Shown here piece after piece: positions 28,785-42,563 of a stretch of 64,000 nucleotides of DNA. Within the stretch, counting starts at the first letter, position 1. Each line of letters starts with the position of its first letter. The notes beneath the pieces are model-generated. The model was not told the DNA's origin. It was given only the letters and a program-made list of their open reading frames with translations, and searched no databases. The stretch lies in the NCBI RefSeq assembly GCF_000972845.2, contig NC_040022.1:11205422-11269421 (forward strand). The letters run 5' to 3'. The translations under genes and the position numbers were made by a program. The DNA comes from Larimichthys crocea. Taxonomy: Eukaryota; Chordata; Actinopteri; Sciaenidae.

Positions 28785-30813
28785 TGTAATGTAGATGTGT
28801 GTGCCCTTCACTACTACTCTCTTGCTCATCCCCACCAGTGTTTTCACCACCAACCAGACAAAATCTTGCAGGGTTATTTTAAGAGGAGAAAACAGTGCGG
28901 AGTTCAAGCACTGATTTGTATCCCTTCACCCTGTTCTTGAAAAGCAGGTTTGTCAGCGTATCACCGGCTGCCCACATTACCTGCTGCCTATTAGCGGAGG
29001 AGCTGTTCTTTAGTGTGTTGCCTGATCAGGACAAGAGTAGAACCAGCAAGAGCAAATGGTAAGACCATTTAAAAAACCTTCAATGTGTTTGTTCTCATGA
29101 GATTCTGTCCTCCAGCAGCAGTAATGTTCCTTTTGCATGTGACAGGTTTTTCATAGGAATCCAATTATTAAGTTACCCGTCCTGAACTTCTTCTTTCTAG
29201 ACTTATCTTAACACTCTATTTAAATCAAAATGAACAAAAACAGACCATGTTGCTTTTACATTTCCAATCAATTCTGTATGATTTTATTTTGCATCATTCA
29301 TTATTTTTTGTTTGAATGAAATTTTTAGTGTGTTTGAGTTACTAGAGACATGAGTCACTAAAGATTTGTATACTGCATATGGTAAATGAACTGTACTTAT
29401 ATATTATATATACTTCTCATCAGTTTGAGGAGCTAATTCATACACATTCACACACATTCACACACCGATGGCACAGCCTTCGGAAGAAATTTGGGGTTCA
29501 GTATCTTGCCCAAGAACACCTCGACATGCAGACCGGAGGAGCCAGGGATCGCCAATCTTCTGATTATATATCTGTGATTACACGTGATTATTATCTTGTA
29601 AACAACTAATATCATATGAAACGTCTTATTGTATTTCAGCTGACTTCAGATTGAAGTTAATGTAATGTTAGATATGTGTTAGTCTTTCAAAAACCCTTTA
29701 GACAGACAGACGTGCAATAGATGTCACGTGTACAGAACACATGAACACAAACAGCAGCAGCAAATCATTAACTAACTATAAACTGTAATGAAGATATGGT
29801 AACAATAATGACAGTAATAATATGTGTAGTGGACTTCATGCAGGATCACAGCAGCAGCCACGATCCATGAGAACCTGCTGGACGATGCAGCAATGTGTCC
29901 AACATCTTCGTAATGTATACAGTATACATTTAGATAGAGATGAAATAAGAGGAAAATAAAATAAAAATAAAACTGACATGGTCGGAAATCAACAACAACA
30001 ACAGAAATGCAGAGAAATATCCAAATCAATGGGGTATGATGGATCTGAATTATACACATTACACAGCTAATATATTATTCCACATCACAAATGATATTTG
30101 CAGTTATTCCAAAATATGTGTCACAAATGTAAATGTAAAAGTTCTTATTTGCATAAATTATTAGCTAAAAGTAACTCCAGTGTTGTCATAACTGTTTGAA
30201 TTTAGGACTACATTTGATTCTGCCTAAAATTCTGCATTACATTAATCATCATGTGCACCTCATCAGGATCAGGACTGCTCATGATTATTGTTTTTTATTG
30301 AAACATGCAGGGAGAAAAGCATATAAATAATATTGTATAAGTTAAAATGGATACAGTAACTATTTGAAGTGAGATCTCATGTTGATTTCACATGTCTATG
30401 TCTGTATTGGATAAACATGAGAACATTTGATTGTATTCATGCTGAATTGTGTCATTAACTTTGTTGCAAAGGTGTGGACAGACCCTTTTTTATCATAAGC
30501 TCTATTAATTAATTCAATAATTTAATATTTCATTGTTGACTGCATGCTGAAGAGTAAAATTGCCATAATCCTTCTTGGAATGTTTTGCATTTTTGCATAT
30601 CAACCCTGAACTCATTCTTTGATTTTTAGATATGTTACTGACTGTTACTGACTCATCTGCTGCTTTAAACACAAATAGATGATTCAAAGGGCTAGGTTGT
30701 GCAAACACATCTTTGTCTTCCTTATCATGCTCCATTATGTAGTAAGTAAATAAACCAATGTCGTGCCACACTCAGTTACGATTCTTGGGGCAGCAGATAA
30801 AGAAGAACATGAA
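28785..30813. repeat. Tandem duplication, copy B
   Basis: Same content and order as copy A without the MITE. It ends about 185 bp before the first coding exon of the B4GALNT2-like gene. A conserved gagcaaatg|gtaagacc donor-like site occurs in both copies (GT at 27067 and 29059), so each may hold a non-coding first exon. Confidence 0.85.
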
Positions 30814-30997
30814 AACTCAACAGGAAGTAGCAAGGCCACATGGGGGTATTTGAATACTTGTATCGAAACTTGAGCGAGTTGATAATTCTACCAGGGGATC
30901 ACTTAGTTTATTGTTTGCCCGTTTGCAGGGACACTGTAAACCAATCTGCTGCTTTGTGATGAGACAGGTCATTGTCCAAATGTTTGTCTCTCTACAG

Positions 30998-31146
30998 ATG
31001 GCTGTGTTTAACAGACGACCGGTTCAGGTGGTTCTCATTGTGGGTGTGACCACCCTGCTGACATCATATTTGATTATATTCCATAACTGCCACGAAGAGC
31101 ATACTAAAGAAGTTCCCACGACACTAAATCTGAGGTAAAGTCCACT

Positions 31147-31217
<71 letters not shown>

Positions 31218-34200
31218 GTATCTCCACATGATATTTCCATTGAATTCCAGTGATATTGAATTGAAAACATCTTGATTTAGCTAAGCATTTCAATATTAAA
31301 CAATTTCATAGTAACATAGTAAACACCCAAAGGTTTTCTCTCTGCAGTCCTTTCAAGTGACATGCATAAAAAACTTGTAAAAACCTTTCTGTTTCGAGAA
31401 TGCTTCCCTGCCTAACAAAACTAACAAAACTAACAACTACTCTGTGCTCCTTTACACCTTTCTCAGCTTATGTCCTCCTCTGTAAGTCGCTTTGGATAAA
31501 AGCGTCTGCTAAATGCAATGTAATGTAATGTAATAATGCATCTCTGCCATCTCCACATTTAGAATGAGCTCAAAAGCTTCAGCGAAAGTGAGATCATTTA
31601 CAGAGAGCGATCCCCTCTAAAAGGCTTTGCTTCTAATTTCACTGTAATGAACCGAGTCTTATGTTTGAGCTGAATTCACAGTTGTCTGTGCATTGCTTCA
31701 ACTCAGCTATATAAGGTGTCAGTAACTGGTTAGCCTTTTGGTTACACCCATTACCAAGAAGCATTTCCACTAGTAATAAAGGCTTCTGTTAAAAATGTTG
31801 TTTGAGAATGGCCACTATTTGGTCAAAAGTTTTATCTTTTGGCTTACTGGGCTGCACTAAGAGTCCATAGGTAGCTGCGGCTGTTACACACAAAATAGCT
31901 ACTTATCTTTTTTTGTAGCCGCGTTAGCTTTGAAAAACTGTTCCAACCATTCTATGTATGCACAGCATTTGTACTTGTACTGATATTAGTGTCAGAAAAA
32001 GGATATTTGACCAGTCTCCAAAACACGAGTCATTCTGCACCAAGCAGCTCGAGCTGACAGGAAGTCAGCACAGAAACGGCTTAGAGAATCCGATTTATTT
32101 TCATAATAAAACACGAATAATGAAATAATAACCAGTATTACTCTTGAAGGTCTTCAGGTTGGATTGTGCAAAATGCAAGTTGTAAAATCACACAAAAGTG
32201 AAACAAATGAACTACGTAGCATATTCACACATGTAGAAGCATATTTAGAGGCTCGCTTCTGAAACTGAGTCACTTGGAGGACGGACTAAAACAACATCGC
32301 GACCTTGTCAAGACGTCAAGACCTTGAGTAATGTTGAACGATGTTGGTGTCCTTGATAAAATAAAGAGAACAGCATTGTCACTCTTTAGGACTTCTTTTT
32401 ACACCCACCCTTTCAGGTTGACACCATCCAGACCTTCTTTGTCTCTTGGTCCATGCACCTGTCCTGACAAATCAGTACTCCTCAAAGATGTCCTCCCCAA
32501 GGAACAGCGCGAGGAGCTGGTGCAACGCCGAGCTAAAGAGTTCCAACAATACAAAGCTAGGTAATGATGGATGGTTAAGTATAAACAAGGAGAATGATTC
32601 TAAAAAAATGTTTCAGCATGTACAGCCACCTGACTAAGACACACTTGGAAAAACTGTGAACCTGTCTACAGTACAGAAATGCATTCAACAAATTTGTTAG
32701 AACTGTGTTTTGGTGAGTAACACTCAATGTAGACCAAAATGTTCATGTTTGCAAGAAAACTCCAGGAACAGGTTGCTGCTACCAAGATATATATTTGATT
32801 TTATATTATATTGTTATTAAGCTGTAATTATGAGAGACAGGGGCCTTTGCAGGGTCAAAAACAGAAAGAAAATTGGAACCTTGCTCAAGTTTGGCTTTAT
32901 TGCAATGTCATCCAGTGCTGCTAAGGCAAATCAAATACATTCATTTACATATAAGTGAATCTTTAGAGGTTGTATTTCTACTGTTTGCTATTATTTGTAC
33001 TTGTTGCACAGAAAAAGAAATCATGATTAGTGCTGTGTATAAACATTTGTGCATCTCATGAGCTTTAAAAATCTTTACCTGAACCTCTTACCTTAACCTG
33101 GACTTCACTGATTGTATTTCATTGTGTCACTGGTAGCCGAAGCAACATGCTCCGTCCAACACAAACACACTTTTCAGTGTGAACACCCACTCCATTGTAT
33201 TGGGAGCTTTGTTGGTTGCTAAAAGATCTCTAACCAAACAGCACACAACTCAAGCACAACAGCTCTTTAATAATAATGTATACCACCACAATGGTGACAC
33301 CAACTTACACACCCCGACCCAACCCCAACACCTCCCCACCCAACCCCATGTCTTCAACAGGACTACGTCTGTATTATCCACGCTGCTGTTTGCTTTGCCT
33401 AACTCTCCTTTGCAGTATCCTATCCAGGGTTTTACAGTACGACCTTTGACCTCCACCTTGATACCAGGTATGCTATGCGTACAGTACAGAGCACATTTGA
33501 AGTTTCTACATTACACTACAAAATAACGCAATCACAAGTTGGAGAAGTTTGACTGAAGGAGCTAAACCTTTTATCACCAATGTCCCAACAACTAAACTAG
33601 AGTCAAAACCAAATTAGCGTCAAGAGTGATTTAGTCAAATGTTGAATGTAACATAGCGTCTATATCAAATCTTAAACCGCAAATACTCAAAAAAGAGATT
33701 AATTGATGTCTTATCTAATAAACAAATATTAAATGTAATGAGCATGAATAGTGCCACAGCAAATGAGACCGCTACATAAGATCTGAGAGTTAAGTATCAG
33801 GAGAGAGCAACCATAGCACAGAGAAGCTAGGTGTGAATTTTTGTCCCTTGATCATTTGCATTGCAGAACAGTGTCAAAGTGTAAGCATGATAAATGTGCG
33901 TATGAAAGTATGGGCATTTTAATTTCAGGTTTAGCGCTGCATGCAGGACAAAGAAGCAGTTACAAGGTTGGTTTTTCATAGATGCAAATGATATACTGGT
34001 GACTGTCACTCAGATCATAGAGTTTGGCTTTTTGGTGGCTATAAGATGGCTGCTAGAGTTTTTTCAAATTCAGACAAATTCATGACACAATACAATTGAT
34101 ATTAAACATACAATGAACTTAATTCTTAATTCTGGTATATCTTCAATACATGTGGCCTTGATGTATTGTGCTAACTGTGCACTTACCATTTCTATTGTAA

Positions 34201-34352
34201 AGATTAAGAGGAATCGTACAAAATAACGTATATAGAGTTATTTTATATATATAGTTATAACATATAAACAGGATTTTAACATAACTTTTTCAACGTTTGT
34301 ATCTGAAAATGTATGTTGTAAACTAACACATACAGAACACATACAATACTTT

Positions 34353-34394
<42 letters not shown>

Positions 34395-37300
34395 GGATCA
34401 TATATATATATTGTATGGATATACAGTATATTACATGCAAACAGTAACAAGGCAGATAGATTTCTTTCATATTTAATTTTCTATAATTTTATAGCAGCCA
34501 TCTTGGTGTAAATCTTGGAGCTAAGGGCAGAAACGTCACTGCAAATGGAGCTTAAACATGGGTATGGATTTGATTTTGAAAGCCGCAATGTTAATAAGTT
34601 TTCAACATTTTTATACACCAAAAAAGATGAATACCATGGTGGAACGTGACTATGTTCTTTGGCTTGGCTTGGTGGCGCCAGAATCTTAAGTGGCAAAATC
34701 AGTTAATTTCATTGTAATCTCTGTGATCAGTGGATTTGGTGTTGCGGACAAAATGAATCTGTGCAAAAATTTGATGTTGAATTCTACTTTGATGAACTGC
34801 AAATTTGCACTGTTGTTCAATAGCAAGGTGTTCACAGTGTTGAACTCACCTTGACCTGGACTTCACTGATTGTATTTCATTGTGTCACTGGTAACATTCA
34901 AGCACAACAGCTCTTTAATAATAATATGACGAACTTTGAGATGACAAAAAGATGAAGAATCCAAAGTGGAAAAAGGTTCTGTAGCTAAGCAGTCCACTTT
35001 TATGTAACCTCCTCTGTGAATCTGTATAAGTGCTCCACAAAGAAATGATTGAATGTGTTTTGCAGATAACTGTGAGGCAGCAGTTAGGGGTGACAAATAC
35101 ATCTTTTGAATAAACTCTGCAAATGTATCTCTTATGTAATGTCCTTTTGACCAACAAGCTAACTAGCTCGCCAAGTCATAACATGCATGTGTTAACTTAG
35201 TTTTTAACCTCTACACTTTTTTATTGAATTAATTATCTGAACAAAATGCCATGGGAGTCAACAGCACAGTAAAGAGCAAGTAGAAAAACATTTGGGGAGC
35301 TGTTGTTACTGACTACATCATCGGTATGTTTAAGGCTGGCTAAAACATTGCTACAGCTGGCGGTTAAGCCGCCTACCAACTACTGTAGATCTGCAAGTAG
35401 TTTCTGTTAAGCTTCTAGAACCAAAGACATATAGAAGAATTTCATTATGCCTAATTCTGGAGTGACCAAGCCTTTAATCAGTCAATCCTGACTGTGCGGG
35501 TACCGTTTTGGAGTCTTTGTTAGCCACAGACTACGCAGTGACCTTTCTGGACAGCTCGGCCTGTCCTTGATTTTCTGATCTAAATCTGTGTCTGTGGTGT
35601 GATGCTGGCCTTCCTTCAGTTTGGGAAATGAATAACTAAAAAAACAAAAACAAATGAATAATATGAATAGCCTGATGCCTAAAACATTTTGCTTTACTTG
35701 CCAAAATTTGGGCAGACGAAACTATTTTACTTTTTATCAGTTTTCATCCAATCTTCATTATTAAGATATTCATTTGTTTTTTGATATACCATAGCACAAT
35801 TTTCCCAATTGATGGCCAAATTCTTCTAGATGTGGCCGAAACATTGGTGCTCAGTGATCCTATATTATTATTAACAATCAGGGCTGTGTCATATGAAGCA
35901 AAATCACATATCCTGTTATAGGTCCTTTATCCAGATCCTGATAAGAACATTTATATGTATTTAATATATTTTATCTATTTCACACACGTTATGTTATGTC
36001 ACGTTATTATTTGTTACATGTAATATTTTATTATATTTGGTTTACCACTATACTGTTTTATTGGCTATGTACTGTATTTAAATTGATTTATTCCCCAAGA
36101 CACACTATTGTCACACAGTATATACATATCATCATATTGCAGAACCCTATTATCAGTCTAAATCAATTCACTTTAAAAATTACATTGTATATGACTTAGA
36201 AAACGAAATGTGCATACAACATTTTTTCTATTATAAAAATAAATGCTGAGGATTGGATGGATATGTGAACTTGTGAATGCTCTGTGGTTCATTCAGGTGT
36301 TTTTTTTTTTCTAGGTGTTATTGAATGTGTCTAAAGGTGTCCTGAATACAGAGAATCCACCTGAAGGGGTGACAGTCCAAGGTGGGATACCAATATAAAG
36401 GTTGTAGTTGTAGTTTTTATATGAGTATGACTAAATCTGATTTGGTTAGTCAAAACAGCCCATAAGATCAAACTAGCCAATAAGCCATCACATTAGTGAC
36501 GGTATGTAACTACAGTCAACTAGCAGCATGTAAACTCAAGTAAATAAAAAAAAAAGAATTATCTGCCTCACTTATTTCCCATATTGGAAATCACAATCCT
36601 CTTTCAAAGTAGCACTCTTGGAAGAACAGAATAGATCTATGATATCACATAGATGGTTATAGCATCTATGTGATATCAGAGTAGCATTGCAATCTCTACA
36701 TTGTCAGTGAGGTTTTCATCTCTCATCACAAAGTCATAATGTTTCCATGGTTCAGACCTTTGCAAGTCCTTGCTTTATTTCATTTATACCACTGTGAAAG
36801 AATCCAACCTAAACTCTGCTGTGCACTGACTTTGCCAGTGAATTTGCAGATCAGGCTTTTTAGATTTTTGAATGTTTTTGCATACTTTCCACACATCCGT
36901 AGTTCCATTTCATTTTCATAGTATAAGAATCTGTTTCTGGAAACTTACAACTTGCTCAGTCCAAAAAAGAGTTTATGATTGATGTATGATTGTTTTTTGA
37001 CTCTTGAAATATTTGTGATTGTAAATGACAGGTGATGGAGAGGCAGGGTTGATTATGGAGTCTACCAGCTTGGTGAACCTAAACCTGCTGCTGGCTGGAG
37101 TGTCCTATACCAGCTCCATGTACCATATACACACCGGAGACCTCGGTATTGGATCTAAGAAATTAAAATCTTTTTAAATCTTCTAATTATTGCTAAGACA
37201 CAGCTTTGCTGTCCTTTTCTGTACATAGCATCCTTCCTGTATGAGAACCACGAAGCTATGTTTCCCATTACCATCAAACAGCCTAATCTGCCAGTCCTGT

Positions 37301-38727
37301 ACGACATGGGAACAGGTAGGGAGAGTAAATTGGTTCTTCTGATCTCTGTAGTGTAGTGGTGTAGTGAGTTTCTTTCTTTTTCATGAATATTAGTGATGAA
37401 AAATGCCATCTAGCTTGTTTTGATATAGTTAAATTCCTATAATGGAGGAAGCAGGAAGACTAGACTCGCCAAATAGCTGTTGTCTAGTTGTATAATGTAC
37501 TCACAGGAAAATTTGACTAGTTTATTAACATACAATACATGACACAATACACAGAGAAAATTCATATCCAAATCAAAGCCAGTCAACACTGTGCATATAT
37601 TACTATACATAAAAACTAGCACAGTTTGCCACCTACTATTGAGTCTGTCATCTGCATATTCTTTTTGATGGATGATTTATTTTTGATAATGAAAGGTTGA
37701 GTTAGTCAAGTCTCATACAAAGATGATTTTACAAAGGAAAACACTTTCTGGGGACTGGAATACCACAGCCCATTTTACTAACCACTGTACTTAGTGTATG
37801 TGCTTGGTCCATGATAAGTTACTGTCAAGGACTAGAACCAATTATTTACATTGCTACCTGCATTTCTCAGCAGAGGGCACGTCATTAATAAAAGCTGGAA
37901 AGTGGTCCTAGACAACTTCCTTGTGGTATACCACATATTAAAGTATCATAATTTGATAGAGGTAACTCTTCATCAATAGTCACAGATGGATTAAAACCTC
38001 AACATGAAAGCTTTTTGATTTAAAATATCATGATCATTGACATCAAATGGAGTACTAAATCTAACTTACGCCCGCTTTATTGTCTATCAGATATCAGATC
38101 TCACGTCACCATCACTACAAAGACATTCCTGCGCTATCCACAACTCAAGGTGCTGTTGAGCAGCATTCGGAGTTTCTATAGCAACATAGAAGTCATTATT
38201 GCAGATGACAACTTTGAACCAGAACACATTAAAGGAGAACACATCAAGCAGTACATCATGCCTCCAGCGCAGGTATACACACATGCTGTAACTTATTATG
38301 ATAACACATATGCACATACTTGAAACTTCTGAACAAAAGATGATTTATAGTGTATGCAGTGATGTATCAAAGTAAAATATCTGTTAAAACCAAGCAAATC
38401 TGGGAGTATTAATTTAAATAAAATGTTCCAGTTTTGATGATACATTTCAGTTGAATTTAGTTTAGTTAATTTAACTTAACTTAATAATGTATTCTAAAAA
38501 TATAATTACTGTAATCTGTTTATCTAATTTAATTCGGAGAATTGTAGAAGACCTCCACATTCCCTTTTACATGAACAGTAGAACTGCATGCAGAAATAAT
38601 GTGACAAAATCCAAATCCTACATGTATCAATATACTGTATGTGAGCATAAATACAAACTTAATTTATTTGCAGATCACCTTCTGGTTTATGTTACTAACC
38701 TTTGCAAATCCAATCATGATAAGAACA

Positions 38728-38789
<62 letters not shown>

Positions 38790-38797
38790 CATTATCA

Positions 38798-38829
<32 letters not shown>

Positions 38830-39911
38830 GTGTTTCTTTTCTCAGGGCTGGTTTGCTGGCAGGAATCTGGCTGTCTCCCAGGTAACCACCAAGTACTTCC
38901 TGTGGGTGGATGATGACTTTGTGTTTACGGAGAAGACGAAGATAGAGAAGCTGGTGGAGGTGATGGAGGCCGTCCCTGAACTGGATGTGGTGAGAATTAA
39001 ATGGCCCTTGCCAGAGGGGTGCTGTGTTGATTTCAGGTTTCATGTTATTGTAATGAAAAATAAAAACAAAGCTTGTTGTTATTTCTGTAGCCGGCTGTGC
39101 TCATAGAGTTTTCTGTCTTGTACTCAATGAAGCTCTTGTATGTGTATGTCACTCACTTTGCATGACAGAGTTGCTCCAAGTTTCTACTTTAATCCTTTTG
39201 GAATATAATCTTAGATTTCATCTTTTTGTTCTAGTTTTGTTTTTTCTAAATAAGGACTATGTGATCAACTGTTTAACCTCCTATGATTTAATGAATCTGT
39301 TCACAATTGTGGGAAACTAGCCCCTATCACATCATGTACTGAGTTAGAGGCAGGTACAAAGTAAATCACTTCATAACCGGTTCTCCGGTCTCTCTGTTCT
39401 CATCAGCTGGGTGGATCAGTGCAAGGGAACCAGTTTTACTTCTCTCTTCGCTATGAAGAAGGACAAGAAATGGATGGTGGCTGCCTGCACAGGAAGATGA
39501 ATGAGAAGTTCCACTCACTTCCTGGTTACCCACAATGCTTTCTAGCCAATGGGATGGTCAACTTCTTCCTGGCTCGTACAGATGCTGTAATGAAGGTGGG
39601 ATTTGACCCCAAGCACCAGAGGGTAGCACACGCAGGTAGGTCAAACAGAGCTGAGATTCCAATAATAGTAGGTCCACACTGTTTCAGGTTTTGTTTGCCA
39701 TGATAAAAGTTGGTGTTGTTCTAAGAGGACATTTATCTCTAAGAGATGTTTTTCTCTAACTCTAGAGTTCTTTATGGATGGGCTTGGCTCCTTGCTGGTT
39801 GCCAGCTGTGGCCACGTGTCCATTAACCACAATTCCCAAAATACCGCCAACAAGGTTCAATACGCCCGTTTTGATGCAAAATGCAGCTTCACTTCTTCAA
39901 AAACCATCTAA
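30998..39911 (+). CDS. b4galnt2: B4GALNT2-like beta-1,4-N-acetylgalactosaminyltransferase (complete, 11 exons)
   Basis: Golgi type II enzyme that adds GalNAc in beta-1,4 linkage to glycan acceptors. Coding exons: 30998-31134, 32417-32560, 33361-33467, 33929-33966, 36315-36381, 37032-37145, 37229-37315, 38091-38272, 38846-38989, 39407-39635, 39766-39911. All sites are AG/GT, the phases agree and the sum is 1395 nt (464 aa). Residues 9-26 form the signal anchor ([19 protein letters not shown]). Family landmarks: [32 protein letters not shown], the small exon [46 protein letters not shown], the DxD motif [16 protein letters not shown] and [21 protein letters not shown] fits B4GALNT2 better than B4GALNT1. 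The C-terminus after EFFMDGLG is short. ATG 30998 directly follows an acceptor, so a 5' UTR exon lies upstream. Confidence 0.9.
31150..31217. repeat. (GT)n microsatellite
   Basis: About 34 dinucleotide units with one GA interruption, in intron 1 of the B4GALNT2-like gene, 15 nt after the exon 1 donor. Confidence 0.95.
31365..31535 (+). mobile_element. L2 LINE 3' end
   Basis: Near-identical to the 3' end of the L2 in the retrovirus (tttctgtttcgaga, then ctttggataaaagcgtctgc, then an (ATGTA)n tail). Only the last ~170 bp are present. It sits in intron 1 of the B4GALNT2-like gene in the sense direction. Confidence 0.8.
33094..33280. repeat. Intronic direct repeat, copy 1
   Basis: acctggacttcactgattg (from 33094) and caagcacaacagctcttta (about 33252-33270) recur in the same order at about 34854-34930, where the piece between them is missing. 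Small local duplication flanking exons 3 and 4 of the B4GALNT2-like gene. Confidence 0.65.
34360..34389. repeat. (TA)n microsatellite
   Basis: About 15 units in intron 4 of the B4GALNT2-like gene; a second shorter TA run follows at 34400-34412. Confidence 0.9.
38728..38829. repeat. (ATT)n microsatellite
   Basis: About 34 trinucleotide units with a few ATC/GTT variants, ending 16 bp before the acceptor of the exon carrying the DxD motif. Long runs of Ile/Tyr-type codons here are translation of the repeat, not a gene. Confidence 0.95.
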
Positions 39912-42563
39912 AGTGTGTCCTATATGAGTAGAAGATGACGAGAGGAAACTGAGGTCACTGGTTGTAGTTATCCAACATATTGATTTGTCTAATCAACATG
40001 TCTGGCTTTATTGTTGAATATAATTAGGTATCATCTGCATAGCAATGACAGTAAATAGAGTCATTCCTAATAATTTTGCCTAAAGGAAGCATATATAAGC
40101 GAAATGGAATTGATGGTTAGCACAGTCACCTCACATCAAGAGGTTTCCTGGTTAGAACCTTAGCTGGGACCTTTCTGTTTGGAGGTTGCATGTTCTCCAG
40201 CTTCCTCCCACAGTCCAAAGACATGCAGGTTAATTGGTGACTCTAAATTGCCCGAAGCCGTTAATGTGAAAGTGTCCTCCTGCATTACAAAACAAGTTGC
40301 ACACACTACACTCCCTAGGGTTTTTTTAAGTCCTTGCCTTTCCAGCTGCTCATTTTAATCTTCTTTTTATTTGTGATATAGAGCACACATTAAATGTGCA
40401 TCCATTGTTATTGATATGATGATGAGCCCTTGAAAGCTTTTAATGTTGTAGCACTTAAGAGTAGTATACAGACCACTTTTTGGATGTCTTTCTGAATCAT
40501 ATTTTTACTCTTGGTCTTGGACAAAGTAGACTCTGAATTATATTTCAAGTCACAACTGCAAGTATACAATCATCTGTGCATTATCTGATTTATTAATTAA
40601 TATCATTCATGTGATTTGACCTAAAACTTCCTGCATCAAATGCAACCAATGACGTATTTCTAATTTGATAGATTTGTTGTTTAGTGCTGTTGCTGCTTTA
40701 CACGCACTTCAAGAACGTGAATGTGGGAGAAAGAGGAGCAACGTCAGCCAAATCTTCTGTAATAAAATTTGACTTCCTAAACCACAAAGACTTATGCAAA
40801 ACAGCGTCCCAAAGAAAACACTGAGACAAATATTAGCTACCTAGTATTTACTCAGTCTCACCCTGCCTCGGTCTTGCCTTGGACTTGATGTACTCTGGTC
40901 TTGGTTTAGGTGGTCATGACTATGTGATGCAGGGTCATGTAGGCTGCCCTACATGCTAGTAAATTAGCTGGCCTACCTGTCTCTGAATGGTCAGACAGCC
41001 AAGTTTCAAACTATTACTGTTCTTACATCCTGGGGATAGATGGGGATTTTGTTATTTTTTTCATTATTTTTATTTGCTTATGTAAGACATGTGACTTTAA
41101 ATGTTTACACAGTACAGTTCATCCCTGTTATGCCAGCAATAATACCGTTCGCACTATTTAAAGAGTGTCATGACGCACAAACAAAACACCAACATAAGAG
41201 AACTGAAGTTGACCTACAGTCAGGACTAACCAGGGACGAGGATCCTAATTGTCTCTGAGTTGGAAAAATGTCACCAGCCGCTCCTGTCAGTCTGTTTACT
41301 GATGTGTTTTTTTTGTTATCAATAGGTGAGATAGTGAGGTTAGACAATATAGGCTTAAATATGAAAGAAATCTATCTGCCTTGTTACTGTTTGCATGTAA
41401 TATACTGTATATCCATATATATATATTGTTATTATAATTATTTTGCCTCACCTCCTTTTGTTAAGAACAATTTGAACTTTCGTTTAATTAATACCTTTGT
41501 TTATTAATCACAACACCTTGGTTTTATGTTACTGTCTCTACCCCGATATCTGGTCATAACACAGATACTGATCATTTCTTGTGTATGTGACTTTTTTAAA
41601 TAATAGTTTTTAGGAACATGTCTGTCTGTTATGTCTTCTCTGGGACAAGAATTTATAAGAAAATAAAAACAACATGGCTTAACACATCTCAGTTTTATCA
41701 ATTATCATTGGGGATTTCTGTGACATAGGTTGTGTATAAAATCTGTTTCCTGGACTGAAGTCTACGTCCATTAAGGGCCAAATGGAAGCTGTTTACCATA
41801 ATAATATCTCAGTTTCCTTTAGCATCTCAAAACTTTGCACCAACATCTTCTTTTTGATAATATTCGATTATATATTAAATTCATATTCATTAGTTTTCAC
41901 CCTGATAGATCAACAATCATAAAGAAGAAACAATGCTTCCATACGTTGATTCAATCACTTGTTGCAGGAATCTAACTGCAGCAATGGAAAATTGTATTAT
42001 CAATTTATGTTCTCCATCCTTTACTGCAACACCTGAGAGAGGACTGGCTTGCTAACGGATGCAAACACTTTTAGTAGTGTGGCCTCTTGGTGCAACCACT
42101 AACTGAATATGAACGAGGCACAGGCTGCATTTCTACTGACATGTAAACTGACATTAAATTGCAGGATTTGTGAATTGAGTTTGGTGCATAGTTCTTCAGT
42201 AAAGGTCTAGAATTCATGTTATGTGGTATGTAAACCAACTTTTTAATTTAATTGGAATTCATTGAGAAATGAACAGTTCTTATTTTTTTTCCCACAACAT
42301 GCTGATCCAAAGTAGGTTTGCACGCACACACAAAAATAGTTCAGAAAAGACGTGTCAACAATAAATCTTATATATTTACAAACAGAAAAGAATCAATGAA
42401 AAACTATAACCTCCTTTAGAGTGACAGATCGGATGTAAATGAAAGTATGAGGAGCTCAGCAGACACATCACATGCCACTGAACATACAGTCACAACATGA
42501 GCCCGCCAAATTCGCCCTGTCGTGAGGGTACAGTAAGTCCAGCTCAGTTCATGGTCAGTGTTA
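39912..42563. other. Spacer between B4GALNT2-like gene and coa3
   Basis: No gene. 40113-40265 is a SINE/L2-derived piece (catgttctcc...actctaaattgcccg). About 40480-40930 shares blocks (gtcagccaaatcttctgtaa; ggtcttggttt) with 59990-60480, a dispersed repeat. The rest is AT-rich sequence. Confidence 0.55.

Noticed and set aside
31024..31293. 89-codon minus frame with a poly-His-Thr run
   Set aside because: Antisense of the B4GALNT2-like first exon plus the adjoining (GT)n tract.
38487..38913. Overlapping 90-132-codon frames rich in Tyr or Ile
   Set aside because: They are translations of the (ATT)n tract; the only real coding part is the exon from 38846.
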